DNA from: Streptomyces ardesiacus
Lineage (GTDB): Bacteria; Actinomycetota; Actinomycetes; Streptomycetales; Streptomycetaceae
Direction: 5' to 3'
DNA length: 64,000 bases
NCBI RefSeq assembly: GCF_003112575.1
Contig: NZ_BEWC01000005.1
Span: 1-64,000 of the forward strand
How positions within the stretch are numbered: position 1 is the stretch's first letter; each line of letters begins with the position of its first letter. The notes beneath the pieces are model-generated. The model saw nothing but the letters and a program-made list of their open reading frames with translations, did no database searches and was not told the origin of the DNA. Positions 7,304 through 15,158 of this stretch are shown here, in pieces. The translations under genes and the position numbers were made by a program.

Positions 7304-9415
7304 ATGGCGCCGCAGCGGGATGCCGGGGCGGACGCGGAAGCGGAACTTCCGGAGTACGCCGGTCACTACCGTCTGGAGTCCCGGCTGGGCTCGGGCGGCA
7401 TGGGCGTCGTGCACCTGGCCCGCAGCGCCTCCGGGATGCGCGTCGCGGTCAAGGTCGTGCACGCGACGTATGCCAGGGACCCCGAGTTCAGGGGCCGTTT
7501 CCGGCAGGAGGTGGCCGCGGCCCGGCGGGTGAGCGGGGCCTTCACGGCGCCGGTCGTGGACGCCGATCCGGAGGCCGGGCGACCCTGGATGGCCACGCTG
7601 TACATCCCGGGTCCGACGCTCTCCGAGCACGTGAAGCGGAACGGGCCGATGGACGAGCCCCAGTTGCGCCGGCTGATGGCCGGGCTCGCCGAGGCGCTGC
7701 GCGACATCCACCGGGTCGGTGTCGTGCACCGGGACCTGAAACCGAGCAACGTCCTGCTCGCCGAGGACGGTCCGAAGGTCATCGACTTCGGCATCTCCCG
7801 GCCGAAGGACAGCGAACTGCGCACCGAGACCGGCAAGTTGATCGGTACGCCGCCGTACATGGCGCCCGAGCAGTTCCGGCGGCCCCGGGAGGTGGGGCCG
7901 GCGGCCGACGTCTTCACCCTCGGGTCGCTGATGGTGCACGCGGCGACCGGGCGGGGGCCCTTCGACTCCGACAGCCCGTACGTCGTCGCCTACCAGGTCG
8001 TGCACGACGAGCCCGAGCTGACCGGCGTACCGGAATCGCTCGCGCCGCTGGTGCTGCGCTGCCTGGCCAAGGAGCCCGAGGACCGGCCGACGCCGGACGA
8101 GTTGATGCGGGAGCTGCGGTCGGTGGCGGCGGCCTACGACACGCAGGTGTTCGTACCGGCGGAGCCGGCCGCGACCACGGAGGCCCCGCCGCGGGCGGCC
8201 GCCGAGCCGTCCCCGCGGCCGGGGCGGGTGGTCCGGCGGCTGGGGAAGCGGTCGGCGCTCCTCGCCGGGGCGTTGGGGCTCGCCGTGACCGGGGGCCTCG
8301 TGGCCGTGCAGGCGTTCGGCGGGGCCGAGCCCGCGCGCACGGCCGCGGCGCAGAGCGCGTCCAGCCCGTTCGGGGCCTGGGAGGCGGTGCCCGCGGCGAA
8401 GGACGGCGGGATGCCGCAGTGTTCGTACGCGGGACGGCGGCTGTTGTGCGCGCGGCCCGGCCTGGTCTTCGCCCTCGACCCGGCCGACGGGAGCACGCTG
8501 TGGCGGCACCCCGTCGTCGAGGCCGTACGCAGTGAGCCGCCGGTCGTGTCGGGCGGGCTCGTGCAGCCCGAGGTCGGCCTGCTGGGTCCGCTGGAGGCCC
8601 TCGACCCGGCGACGGGCGAGCCGACGTGGCAGGAGGACATGCCCGCGTACGACGGAATGCGCACCGTCGGGGACATGCTGCTGCTCACCCGCGCCGACGG
8701 GACGGTCACCGGTGTGGACGGCGCCTCGGGGCGGACGAAGTGGGCGCACCGGATCCCGGGCCAGTCCGTGCCGTACTTCACCTCGTTCGCGGGGGAGCCG
8801 CACCCGGCGGCGTACGCGACGAGCCAGAGCGCGGACGGGAAGCGGACCCGGGTCACCGCGGTGGATCCGGCGAGCGGGGACGTGCGCTGGGACGCCGAGC
8901 TGGCGGGGGTGCTGACGCCGGTGGGGGCGGCGGACGGGTCGGTGTTCCTCGTCGCCGAAGGGGCGGTCTACGGCGACGTGGAGGCCGTGGTCCGCTACAC
9001 GCCCGCGACCGGGGCGACCCGCCGGGTGGCGCTGCCGGTCCGGGTCGAGCAGGCGTCGGCGGCCGCGGGCGTGCACGGGGACACCGTGTACCTCATGGGC
9101 GCGGGCGGCTCGCTGGTCGCCGTCGACACGGCGGCGGGCAGGGAGGCCTGGCGGCTGGAGACGGGGGTGAGCCGGGGCTCGGCGCCGGTCTCCGACGGGC
9201 GGCACGTGTACGTGACCGCGCCCGACGGGCGGCTCCTCGGCGTCGACGCCCGCAAGGGCAGGCTCCTCGGGCAGACCCGGCCCCGGCTCGGCGCCGACTC
9301 CGACAAGGTGCCCGCGTCCCTGCCGGTGCCGGTGCTCGCGGGCGGGCACGTGTACGCGGGGGCGCCGGACGGGACGGTGTTCGGGGTGGCGGGGCGGGAC
9401 CCGGGGACCTGGTAG
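7304..9415 (+). CDS. Membrane Ser/Thr protein kinase with PQQ-type beta-propeller sensor
   Basis: A 703-aa PASTA-less Hanks-type kinase. The glycine loop is GSGGMGVVH (about 31-39), the ATP lysine lies in VAVKVVH, the catalytic loop is HRDLKPSN (142-149) and the metal-binding DFG starts at D161. A proline/alanine-rich linker leads to one transmembrane helix (about 318-338). The roughly 360-residue C-terminal half is extracytoplasmic and shows repeated blades such as LDPADGSTLWRHP, LDPATGEPTWQED and VDTAAGREAWRLE, the PQQ/BamB-like propeller pattern. It therefore looks like a transmembrane kinase that senses something outside the cell. It converges on ilvD; the substrates are unknown. Confidence 0.92.
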   Translation: MAPQRDAGADAEAELPEYAGHYRLESRLGSGGMGVVHLARSASGMRVAVKVVHATYARDPEFRGRFRQEVAAARRVSGAFTAPVVDADPEAGRPWMATLYIPGPTLSEHVKRNGPMDEPQLRRLMAGLAEALRDIHRVGVVHRDLKPSNVLLAEDGPKVIDFGISRPKDSELRTETGKLIGTPPYMAPEQFRRPREVGPAADVFTLGSLMVHAATGRGPFDSDSPYVVAYQVVHDEPELTGVPESLAPLVLRCLAKEPEDRPTPDELMRELRSVAAAYDTQVFVPAEPAATTEAPPRAAAEPSPRPGRVVRRLGKRSALLAGALGLAVTGGLVAVQAFGGAEPARTAAAQSASSPFGAWEAVPAAKDGGMPQCSYAGRRLLCARPGLVFALDPADGSTLWRHPVVEAVRSEPPVVSGGLVQPEVGLLGPLEALDPATGEPTWQEDMPAYDGMRTVGDMLLLTRADGTVTGVDGASGRTKWAHRIPGQSVPYFTSFAGEPHPAAYATSQSADGKRTRVTAVDPASGDVRWDAELAGVLTPVGAADGSVFLVAEGAVYGDVEAVVRYTPATGATRRVALPVRVEQASAAAGVHGDTVYLMGAGGSLVAVDTAAGREAWRLETGVSRGSAPVSDGRHVYVTAPDGRLLGVDARKGRLLGQTRPRLGADSDKVPASLPVPVLAGGHVYAGAPDGTVFGVAGRDPGTW

Positions 9416-9416
9416 G

Positions 9417-9452
9417 CCCGCGGGTCCCGGGCCCGGGCCCGGGACCCGCGGG
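9417..9452. terminator. Perfect 36-bp palindrome between convergent kinase and ilvD genes
   Basis: Every base from 9417 to 9434 pairs with 9435-9452; the arm begins CCCGCGGGTCCC. It starts 2 nt after the kinase stop codon and ends 16 nt before the ilvD stop codon, the position of a bidirectional terminator. There is no U-tract on either side. Confidence 0.7.
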
Positions 9453-9468
9453 GGCCGGCTGGTGGGGG

Positions 9469-11322
9469 TCAGCCCAGCTTGCTGACGTCGCGGACCGCGC
9501 CCTTGTCCGCGCTGGTGGCCATCGCGGCGTACGCCTTCAGGGCCGCGGAGACCTTGCGGTCGCGGTTCTTCGGGGCGTACACGCCGTTCAGGGCCTGCTC
9601 GCGGCGGCTCAGCTCGGCGTCGTCCACGAGCAGCTCGATGGAGCGGTTCGGGATGTCGATGCGGATGCGGTCGCCGTCCTCGACCAGGGCGATGGTGCCG
9701 CCGGCCGCCGCCTCCGGGGAGGCGTGACCGATGGACAGGCCCGAGGTGCCGCCGGAGAAGCGGCCGTCGGTGACCAGGGCACAGGTCTTCCCGAGGCCCC
9801 GGCCCTTGAGGTACGAGGTCGGGTAGAGCATCTCCTGCATGCCGGGGCCGCCCTTGGGGCCCTCGTAGCGGATGACGACGACGTCGCCCTCCTTCACCTG
9901 CTGGGTGAGGATCTTCTGGACGGCCTCCTCCTGCGACTCGCAGACGACGGCCGGGCCCTCGAAGGTCCAGATCGACTCGTCGACTCCGGCCGTCTTGACG
10001 ACGCAGCCGTCCACGGCGAGGTTGCCGCGCAGGACCGCGAGGCCGCCGTCCTTGGAGTAGGCGTGCTCGACGGAGCGGATGCAGCCGCCCTCGGCGTCCT
10101 CGTCCAGGGTCTCCCAGCGCTCGGACTGGGAGAAGGCCTCGGCGGAGCGGACGCAGCCGGGGGCCGCGTGCCACAGCTCGACCGCCTCCTTGGAGGGGGA
10201 GCCGCCGCGCACGTCCCAGGTCTTCAGCCAGTCGGCCAGGGACGGGCTGTGGACGGAGTGCACGTCCTCGTTGAGCAGGCCGCCGCGGTGCAGTTCGCCG
10301 AGGAGGGCGGGGATGCCCCCCGCGCGGTGCACGTCCTCCATGTAGTACGTGCGGTCCTTGGCGACGTTGGGCGCGACCTTGGCCAGGCAGGGGACGCGGC
10401 GCGAGAGGGCGTCCATCTCGGTGAGGCCGTAGGCGACCTCCGCCTCCTGGGCGGCGGCCAGCAGGTGCAGGATCGTGTTGGTGGAGCCGCCCATCGCGAT
10501 GTCGAGCGCCATGGCGTTCTCGAAGGCCGCGGGGGTGGCGATGTTGCGGGGCAGGACCGAGTCGTCGTCCTGCTCGTAGTAGCGGCGGGTCAGGTCCAGG
10601 ACCGTGCGGGCGGCGTTCTCGTAGAGCGCCTTGCGGGCGGTGTGGGTGGCCAGGACCGAGCCGTTGCCCGGGAGGGAGAGGCCGATCGCCTCGGTCAGGC
10701 AGTTCATCGAGTTGGCGGTGAACATGCCGGAACAGGAGCCGCAGGTGGGGCAGGCGTTCTCCTCGATGCGGAGGATGTCCGCGTCGGAGATCTTCTCGTT
10801 GACCGCCTCCGACATCGCGTCGACCAGGTCGAGGGTGCGGACCGTGCCGTCGACCAGGGTGGCGCGGCCGGACTCCATCGGGCCGCCGGAGACGAAGACG
10901 GTCGGGATGTTCAGGCGCAGGGCCGCGTTGAGCATGCCCGGGGTGATCTTGTCGCAGTTGGAGATGCAGATCAGGGCGTCGGCGCAGTGGGCCTCGACCA
11001 TGTACTCCACGCTGTCCGCGATCAGGTCGCGGGAGGGCAGGCTGTAGAGCATGCCGCCGTGGCCCATCGCGATGCCGTCGTCCACGGCGATCGTGTTGAA
11101 CTCGCGCGGGATGCCGCCCGCGGCGACGACCGCCTCGCTGACGATGCGGCCGACGGGGGCCAGGTGCGTGTGGCCCGGCACGAACTCCGTGAAGCTGTTG
11201 GCGACGGCGATGATCGGCTTCCGCCCGATGTCCGCGCCGGGTACACCGGAGGCACGCATAAGGGCGCGGGCGCCCGCCATGTTGCGGCCGTGGGTGACTG
11301 TGCGGGACCTCAGTTCGGGCAT
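9469..11322 (-). CDS. ilvD: Dihydroxy-acid dehydratase
   Basis: A 617-aa Fe-S enzyme of valine, leucine and isoleucine synthesis that converts 2,3-dihydroxy-3-methylbutanoate (or pentanoate) to the 2-keto acid. Cluster-ligating cysteines are visible in CISNCDKITPGML and CPTCGSCSGMFTANSMN. The GRFSGGTSGLSIGHASPEA segment is the family's C-terminal signature. The length equals that of the long E. coli-type enzymes. ATG is preceded by GAAGGAG. It is transcribed alone or together with the upstream TetR and isomerase genes, which lie 122 nt away on the same strand. Confidence 0.97.
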   Translation of the reverse strand: MPELRSRTVTHGRNMAGARALMRASGVPGADIGRKPIIAVANSFTEFVPGHTHLAPVGRIVSEAVVAAGGIPREFNTIAVDDGIAMGHGGMLYSLPSRDLIADSVEYMVEAHCADALICISNCDKITPGMLNAALRLNIPTVFVSGGPMESGRATLVDGTVRTLDLVDAMSEAVNEKISDADILRIEENACPTCGSCSGMFTANSMNCLTEAIGLSLPGNGSVLATHTARKALYENAARTVLDLTRRYYEQDDDSVLPRNIATPAAFENAMALDIAMGGSTNTILHLLAAAQEAEVAYGLTEMDALSRRVPCLAKVAPNVAKDRTYYMEDVHRAGGIPALLGELHRGGLLNEDVHSVHSPSLADWLKTWDVRGGSPSKEAVELWHAAPGCVRSAEAFSQSERWETLDEDAEGGCIRSVEHAYSKDGGLAVLRGNLAVDGCVVKTAGVDESIWTFEGPAVVCESQEEAVQKILTQQVKEGDVVVIRYEGPKGGPGMQEMLYPTSYLKGRGLGKTCALVTDGRFSGGTSGLSIGHASPEAAAGGTIALVEDGDRIRIDIPNRSIELLVDDAELSRREQALNGVYAPKNRDRKVSAALKAYAAMATSADKGAVRDVSKLG

Positions 11323-11444
11323 CGTCGCTCGCTCCTTCGGAGAGTTATGACTGCCGTCGAGCGTACGCCGGTCATCCAGGGGTCGGGACAGGGCGTCCGG
11401 AATGCGGGACGCGCGTCTCGCCGTACGCCGTCGGCGGGTGGCCT

Positions 11445-12086
11445 TCAGGGGCCGGTGAGGTGGCCCTGGACGACCGGTGCCAGGCGGGCGACGATCTGCT
11501 CGGGGTCCGCCGAGGCCAGCGGCTCCACCTTGATCACGTAGCGGAGCATGGCACAGCCCACCAGTTGCGCCGCCGCCAGTTCGACGCGCAGTTCCGCGTC
11601 CGGCAGGCCCACCTGGGCGGCGACCCGGCGCAGCACCTGGGCGACGATCAGCCGGCGGAAGACGGCGGCGGCGGTCTCGTTGTTCACGGCGGAGCGGACG
11701 ATGGCCAGCAGGGGCGTCCGGCTGGCCGGGTTCTCCCAGAGACCGAGGATGAAGCGGGTGAGACGCTCGCCCACCTCGTCGAGGGGGGCGTCGCCGATCG
11801 CCTCGGGGGCCTGCAGGGCCGGCGCGAAGGCGACCTCGACGGCCGCCTCGAAGACCTGCTCCTTGGTGCCGAAGTAGTGGTGGACCAGTGCCGGGTCCAC
11901 GCCCGCCGCCTTGGCGATGCCGCGTACGGAGGTCTTCTCGTAGCCCCGCTCGGAGAACTCCTCGCGGGCGGTGACGAGGATGCGGTCGCGGGTGTCCCCG
12001 GACTCGGTGCGGCGCGGGCGTCCGCGGCGCCGGACGGTCCCGTCGGCGCCGCCGCTCACCGGCGGTCCGTCCGCGTCGCCGCTCAC
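11445..12086 (-). CDS. TetR-family transcriptional regulator
   Basis: A 213-aa regulator with an N-terminal TetR helix-turn-helix: RDRILVTAREEFSERGYEKTSVRGIAKAAGVDPALVHHYFG is diagnostic (quoted here as separate motifs RDRILVTAREEF, GYEKTSVRGIA and VHHYFGTKEQVF). The remainder is an all-helical ligand domain of the TetR_C type. The GTG start at 12086 overlaps the isomerase stop codon (GTGA), so the two genes are coupled. A second GTG 27 nt downstream (12059) is an exact copy made by a tandem duplication. The 9-residue unit DADGPPVSG is repeated ahead of the DNA-binding domain. The target is probably its own operon or ilvD, but no operator was found. Confidence 0.88.
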   Translation of the reverse strand: MSGDADGPPVSGGADGTVRRRGRPRRTESGDTRDRILVTAREEFSERGYEKTSVRGIAKAAGVDPALVHHYFGTKEQVFEAAVEVAFAPALQAPEAIGDAPLDEVGERLTRFILGLWENPASRTPLLAIVRSAVNNETAAAVFRRLIVAQVLRRVAAQVGLPDAELRVELAAAQLVGCAMLRYVIKVEPLASADPEQIVARLAPVVQGHLTGP

Positions 12087-12104
12087 CGGCGGTCCGTCCG
12101 CGTC
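12051..12104. repeat. 27-bp exact tandem duplication across a gene overlap
   Basis: Positions 12051-12077 are identical to 12078-12104. The duplicated block contains the TetR GTG start and, in the other frame, the last codons of the isomerase. It gives the regulator two start-codon copies and a duplicated DADGPPVSG peptide. Confidence 0.9.
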
Positions 12105-12940
12105 GCCGCGGCCCCCGGCACCGGGGATGCCGAGCGCGCCAGGTGCTCGCGGGTGAAGGCGAGCGCCTCGGCGAGATCGGCCTCGCGTTCGGCGCCGGAC
12201 ATCGCGCGCCTGGTGTTGACCTCGATCACGACGTGGCCGTCGAAACCGGTGCGGGTGAGGTGCTCCAGGACCTCGGCGCAGGGCTGGTTGCCGCGGCCGG
12301 GGACGAGGTGCTCGTCCTTGGCGGAGCCCTTGCCGTCGGCGAGGTGGACGTGGCCGAGGCGGTCGCCCATGCGGTCCACCATCCCGAGGGCGTCGGTGCG
12401 GGAGGTCGCGGCGTGGCTGAGGTCGATCGTGAAGTGCCGGTAGTCGTCCTTGGTCACGTCCCAGTCGGGGGCGTACGCCTGCATCTCGCGGTCGCGGTAC
12501 CGCCAGGGGTACATGTTCTCGACGGCGAAGCGGACGTCCGTCTCGTTCGCCATCCGCCAGACGCCGTCGACGAAGCCGCGGGCGTACTGGCGCTGCCAGC
12601 GGAAGGGAGGGTGCACGACGACGGTGGACGCGCCGAGCTTCTCGGCGGCCGCGCGGGCACGCTGGAGCTTGACCCAGGGGTCGGTGGACCAGACGCGCTG
12701 GGTGATGAGCAGACACGGTGCGTGCACGGCCAGTATCGGCATGCGGTGGTAGTCGCTGAGTCTGCGCAGCGCCTCGATGTCCTGGCTGACCGGATCCGTC
12801 CAGACCATCACCTCGACGCCGTCGTAACCGAGGCGTGCGGCGATCTCGAAGGCCGTCGCCGTCGACTCCGGGTAGACGGAAGCCGTCGACAGGGCCACCT
12901 TCGGGTCCGGGGTGCGGACGTCGTCCCTTGGGTTTGCCAC
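12083..12940 (-). CDS. Sugar phosphate isomerase/epimerase family protein (xylose isomerase-like TIM barrel)
   Basis: A 285-aa AP-endonuclease-2/xylose-isomerase-like TIM barrel. Core features are GYDGVEVMVW near the N-terminus, the metal-site stretches VVVHPPFRWQ, FAVENMYPW and FTIDLSHAA, then GHVHLADG and HVVIEVNTR. These match the His, Glu and Asp metal ligands of the family. The exact substrate is unknown. GTG 12940 is preceded by TACCCT at 12953-12948 with a 7-nt gap, suggesting a leaderless mRNA. The frame stays open upstream through in-frame repeats, so a longer N-terminus cannot be excluded. It is translationally coupled to the TetR gene. Confidence 0.85.
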   Translation of the reverse strand: MANPRDDVRTPDPKVALSTASVYPESTATAFEIAARLGYDGVEVMVWTDPVSQDIEALRRLSDYHRMPILAVHAPCLLITQRVWSTDPWVKLQRARAAAEKLGASTVVVHPPFRWQRQYARGFVDGVWRMANETDVRFAVENMYPWRYRDREMQAYAPDWDVTKDDYRHFTIDLSHAATSRTDALGMVDRMGDRLGHVHLADGKGSAKDEHLVPGRGNQPCAEVLEHLTRTGFDGHVVIEVNTRRAMSGAEREADLAEALAFTREHLARSASPVPGAAATRTDRR

Positions 12941-12975
12941 GGGGGCCAGGGTACGGGGTGCCCGGCGGGGGTCGT

Positions 12976-13165
12976 GGGGTGCCCAATCGGCGTTGTGGTC
13001 ATTGCCATAGGGCGGGTGTGGGGGGCCGCCCGGGGGCGCGGGGTGCCCGCCCGGGGCGTGGGGGGCCCAATCGCCGTCGTGGTCAGTGCCATGGGGCGGG
13101 TGCGGGGGCCCGCCGGGGGTGCGGGGTGCCCAATCGCCGTCGCGGTCAGTGCCATGGGGCGGGGT
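12976..13165. repeat. GC-rich degenerate repeats upstream of the isomerase gene
   Basis: Three copies of a unit beginning CCCAATCGSCGT and running through GTGGTCAKTGCCATRGGGCGGG start at 12982, 13066 and 13129. The offsets of 84 and 63 bp are both multiples of 21. The rest of the 341-nt gap (12941-13281) is low-complexity G/C. On the minus strand the units read in frame with the isomerase as imperfect HGTDHDGDWAP peptides, but I do not call this region coding. Confidence 0.6.
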
Positions 13166-13281
13166 GCGGGGTGCGTCGTGGTCTCGCGCGCACGCGGCGG
13201 AGCCGCGGATCGGCACGGCTCCGCGTCGCTTACGGGTGCGCTGTCCCTCCTTACGGCGCGCTGTCCCTCCCTACGGGCGCG

Positions 13282-14214
13282 CTACCCCTGGCCCATGTGG
13301 TCCAGGCGTCGGAGGATCACGCCCTCCCTGAGGGCCCACGGGCAGATGTCCAGGCTCTCCACGTGGAAGAGGTCCATCGCCGCCTCCGCGACCAGGGAAC
13401 CGGCCAGGAGCTGGTGGGCGCGGCCCTCCGAGACGCCGGGGAGTTCGGCGCGTTCGGCGCTGGTCATGGCCGCCAGGCGGGGCACCCATGCCTCCAGTGA
13501 GGCCCGCTTCAGCTCGCGCTGGACGTAGAGGCCCTCGGCGGACCGGGCGGCACCGGTGATGCGGGCGAGCTGCCGGAAGGTCTTCGAGGTGGCGACCACG
13601 TGGTCGGGGGCGCCGAGGCGGCTGAACTCGCCGACCGTCCGCGCGATCTCCGTACGGACGTGGCGGCGCAGCGCCCTGACGTCGTCGGGGTGGGGCGGGT
13701 CGTCGGGCAGCCGGGCGGCGGTCAGCCGGCCCGCGCCGAGCGGCAGCGACACGGCGGCGTCGGGTTCCTCGTCGATGCCGTAGGCGATCTCCAGGGAGCC
13801 GCCTCCGATGTCGAGGACCAGCAGCCTGCCCGCGGACCAGCCGAACCAGCGGCGGGCGGCGAGGAAGGTGAGCCGGGCCTCCTCCTCGCCGGTGAGGACG
13901 GTCAGCTCCACGCCGGTGTCGGCCCGCACGCGCGCGAGGACGTCGTCGGCGTTGCCCGCCTCGCGCACGGCCGAGGTGGCGAACGGCAGGAGGTCCTCCA
14001 CCCCCTTGTCCTCGGCGGCCTGCAGGGCCTCGCGCACGACCGCGACCAGCCGGTCGACGCCGTCGGGGCCGATCGCCCCGTCCTCGTCGAGGAGCTGGGC
14101 GAGGCGCAGTTCCACCTTGTACGAGTGGGCGGGCAGCGGGCGGGCGCCGGGGTGCGCGTCCACCACCAGCAGGTGCACCGTGTTCGAACCCACGTCGAGG
14201 ACACCGAGTCTCAT
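13282..14214 (-). CDS. Ppx/GppA-family phosphatase (exopolyphosphatase-like)
   Basis: A 310-aa ASKHA-fold protein starting MRLGVLDVGSNTVHLLVVD. The P-loop-like DVGSNT, the LPFATSAVREAGN segment, TGEEEARLTF and the second phosphate motif LDIGGGSLEIAYG are all characteristic. The family hydrolyses inorganic polyphosphate or pppGpp; actinobacteria carry a short paralogue of this size, and I cannot assign the substrate. ATG 14214 follows TAGCGT (14227-14222) by 7 nt, so the transcript is probably leaderless. The divergent gene at 14286 is leaderless too, leaving a 71-nt intergenic region that must hold both promoters. Confidence 0.9.
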   Translation of the reverse strand: MRLGVLDVGSNTVHLLVVDAHPGARPLPAHSYKVELRLAQLLDEDGAIGPDGVDRLVAVVREALQAAEDKGVEDLLPFATSAVREAGNADDVLARVRADTGVELTVLTGEEEARLTFLAARRWFGWSAGRLLVLDIGGGSLEIAYGIDEEPDAAVSLPLGAGRLTAARLPDDPPHPDDVRALRRHVRTEIARTVGEFSRLGAPDHVVATSKTFRQLARITGAARSAEGLYVQRELKRASLEAWVPRLAAMTSAERAELPGVSEGRAHQLLAGSLVAEAAMDLFHVESLDICPWALREGVILRRLDHMGQG

Positions 14215-14285
14215 GTACGGAACGCTACTGCGGGCGGGGCCCGCGGTGGTCCCGTCCCCGTGCTTCGGCGACTTACCCTGGAGCC

Positions 14286-15110
14286 GTGCCAAAGACGAAA
14301 AAGGCGAAGGACGAAAAGTCGGCCAAGAAGGATAAGAAGCGCATCACGGGCGGGGTGAGCGACGAGAAGGGGCTCGACTTCGCGCGCGCGTGGGTGGAGT
14401 TCCCCGACCCCGCGGACGACGAGCAGGTCTTCCGGTGCGACCTGACCTGGCTGACCTCCCGCTGGAACTGCATCTTCGGCAGCGGCTGCCAGGGCATCCA
14501 GGCGGGCCGCGCGGACGACGGGTGCTGCTCGCTGGGCGCGCACTTCTCCGACGAGGACGACGAGAAGCGCGTCGCCGGTCATGTGGCGAGGCTCACTCCG
14601 GACATCTGGCAGCACCACGCCGAGGGCACGCGCAACGGCTGGATCTCCGAGGACGACGAGGGTTCCCGGCAGACCCGGCCCTTCCAGGGCTCCTGCATCT
14701 TCCAGAACCGGCCCGGGTTCTCGGGGGGCGCGGGCTGCTCGCTGCACATCCTGGCGCTCAAGGAGGGCCGGGAGCCGCTGGAGACCAAGCCGGACGTGTG
14801 CTGGCAGTTGCCGGTGCGGCGGACGTACGAGTGGATCGACCGGCCCGACGACACGCGCGTGCTGCAGGTGTCGATCGGTGAGTACGACCGGCGGGGCTGG
14901 GGCCCGGGCGGACACGACCTGCACTGGTGGTGCACGTCGGCGACCTCGGCGCACGGCGCGGGCGAGCCCGTGTACGTGTCCTACCGGCCGGAGTTGATCG
15001 AGCTGATGGGCAAGGCGGGGTACGACCGGCTGGTCGAGCTGTGCGAGGAGCGGCTGGCCTCGCAGTTGCCGTTGGTGGCACCGCATCCGGCGGATCCCGG
15101 GGTTCGGTGA
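14286..15110 (+). CDS. Cysteine-rich conserved protein, possible metal or Fe-S chelating (YkgJ/DUF3109-like)
   Basis: A 274-aa protein with a lysine-rich start (KTKKAKDEKSAKKDKK) and no membrane segment. It has two cysteine groups: NCIFGSGCQG plus DDGCCSLGAHF, and QGSCIFQN plus GCSLHILALKEG and KPDVCWQLP. The second half resembles the spacing of YkgJ/DUF3109 zinc- or iron-chelating domains, which is an inference from pattern only. GTG 14286 is preceded by TACCCT (14274-14279) with a 6-nt gap, so it is leaderless. It is divergent from the Ppx/GppA gene. I do not know its function. Confidence 0.75.
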   Translation: MPKTKKAKDEKSAKKDKKRITGGVSDEKGLDFARAWVEFPDPADDEQVFRCDLTWLTSRWNCIFGSGCQGIQAGRADDGCCSLGAHFSDEDDEKRVAGHVARLTPDIWQHHAEGTRNGWISEDDEGSRQTRPFQGSCIFQNRPGFSGGAGCSLHILALKEGREPLETKPDVCWQLPVRRTYEWIDRPDDTRVLQVSIGEYDRRGWGPGGHDLHWWCTSATSAHGAGEPVYVSYRPELIELMGKAGYDRLVELCEERLASQLPLVAPHPADPGVR

Positions 15111-15158
15111 GACCGCGGGCCGGGGTTCGGTGAGACCGAGGGCCGGTTTCGTGCCGGG

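Noticed and set aside
6788..10174. A 1128-codon open frame on the minus strand across the kinase gene and part of ilvD
   Set aside because: It is Arg/Pro/Gly-rich with no recognisable domain and is antisense to a clear Ser/Thr kinase. Only its last 110 codons (the SH3-domain protein, 7120-6788) look real.
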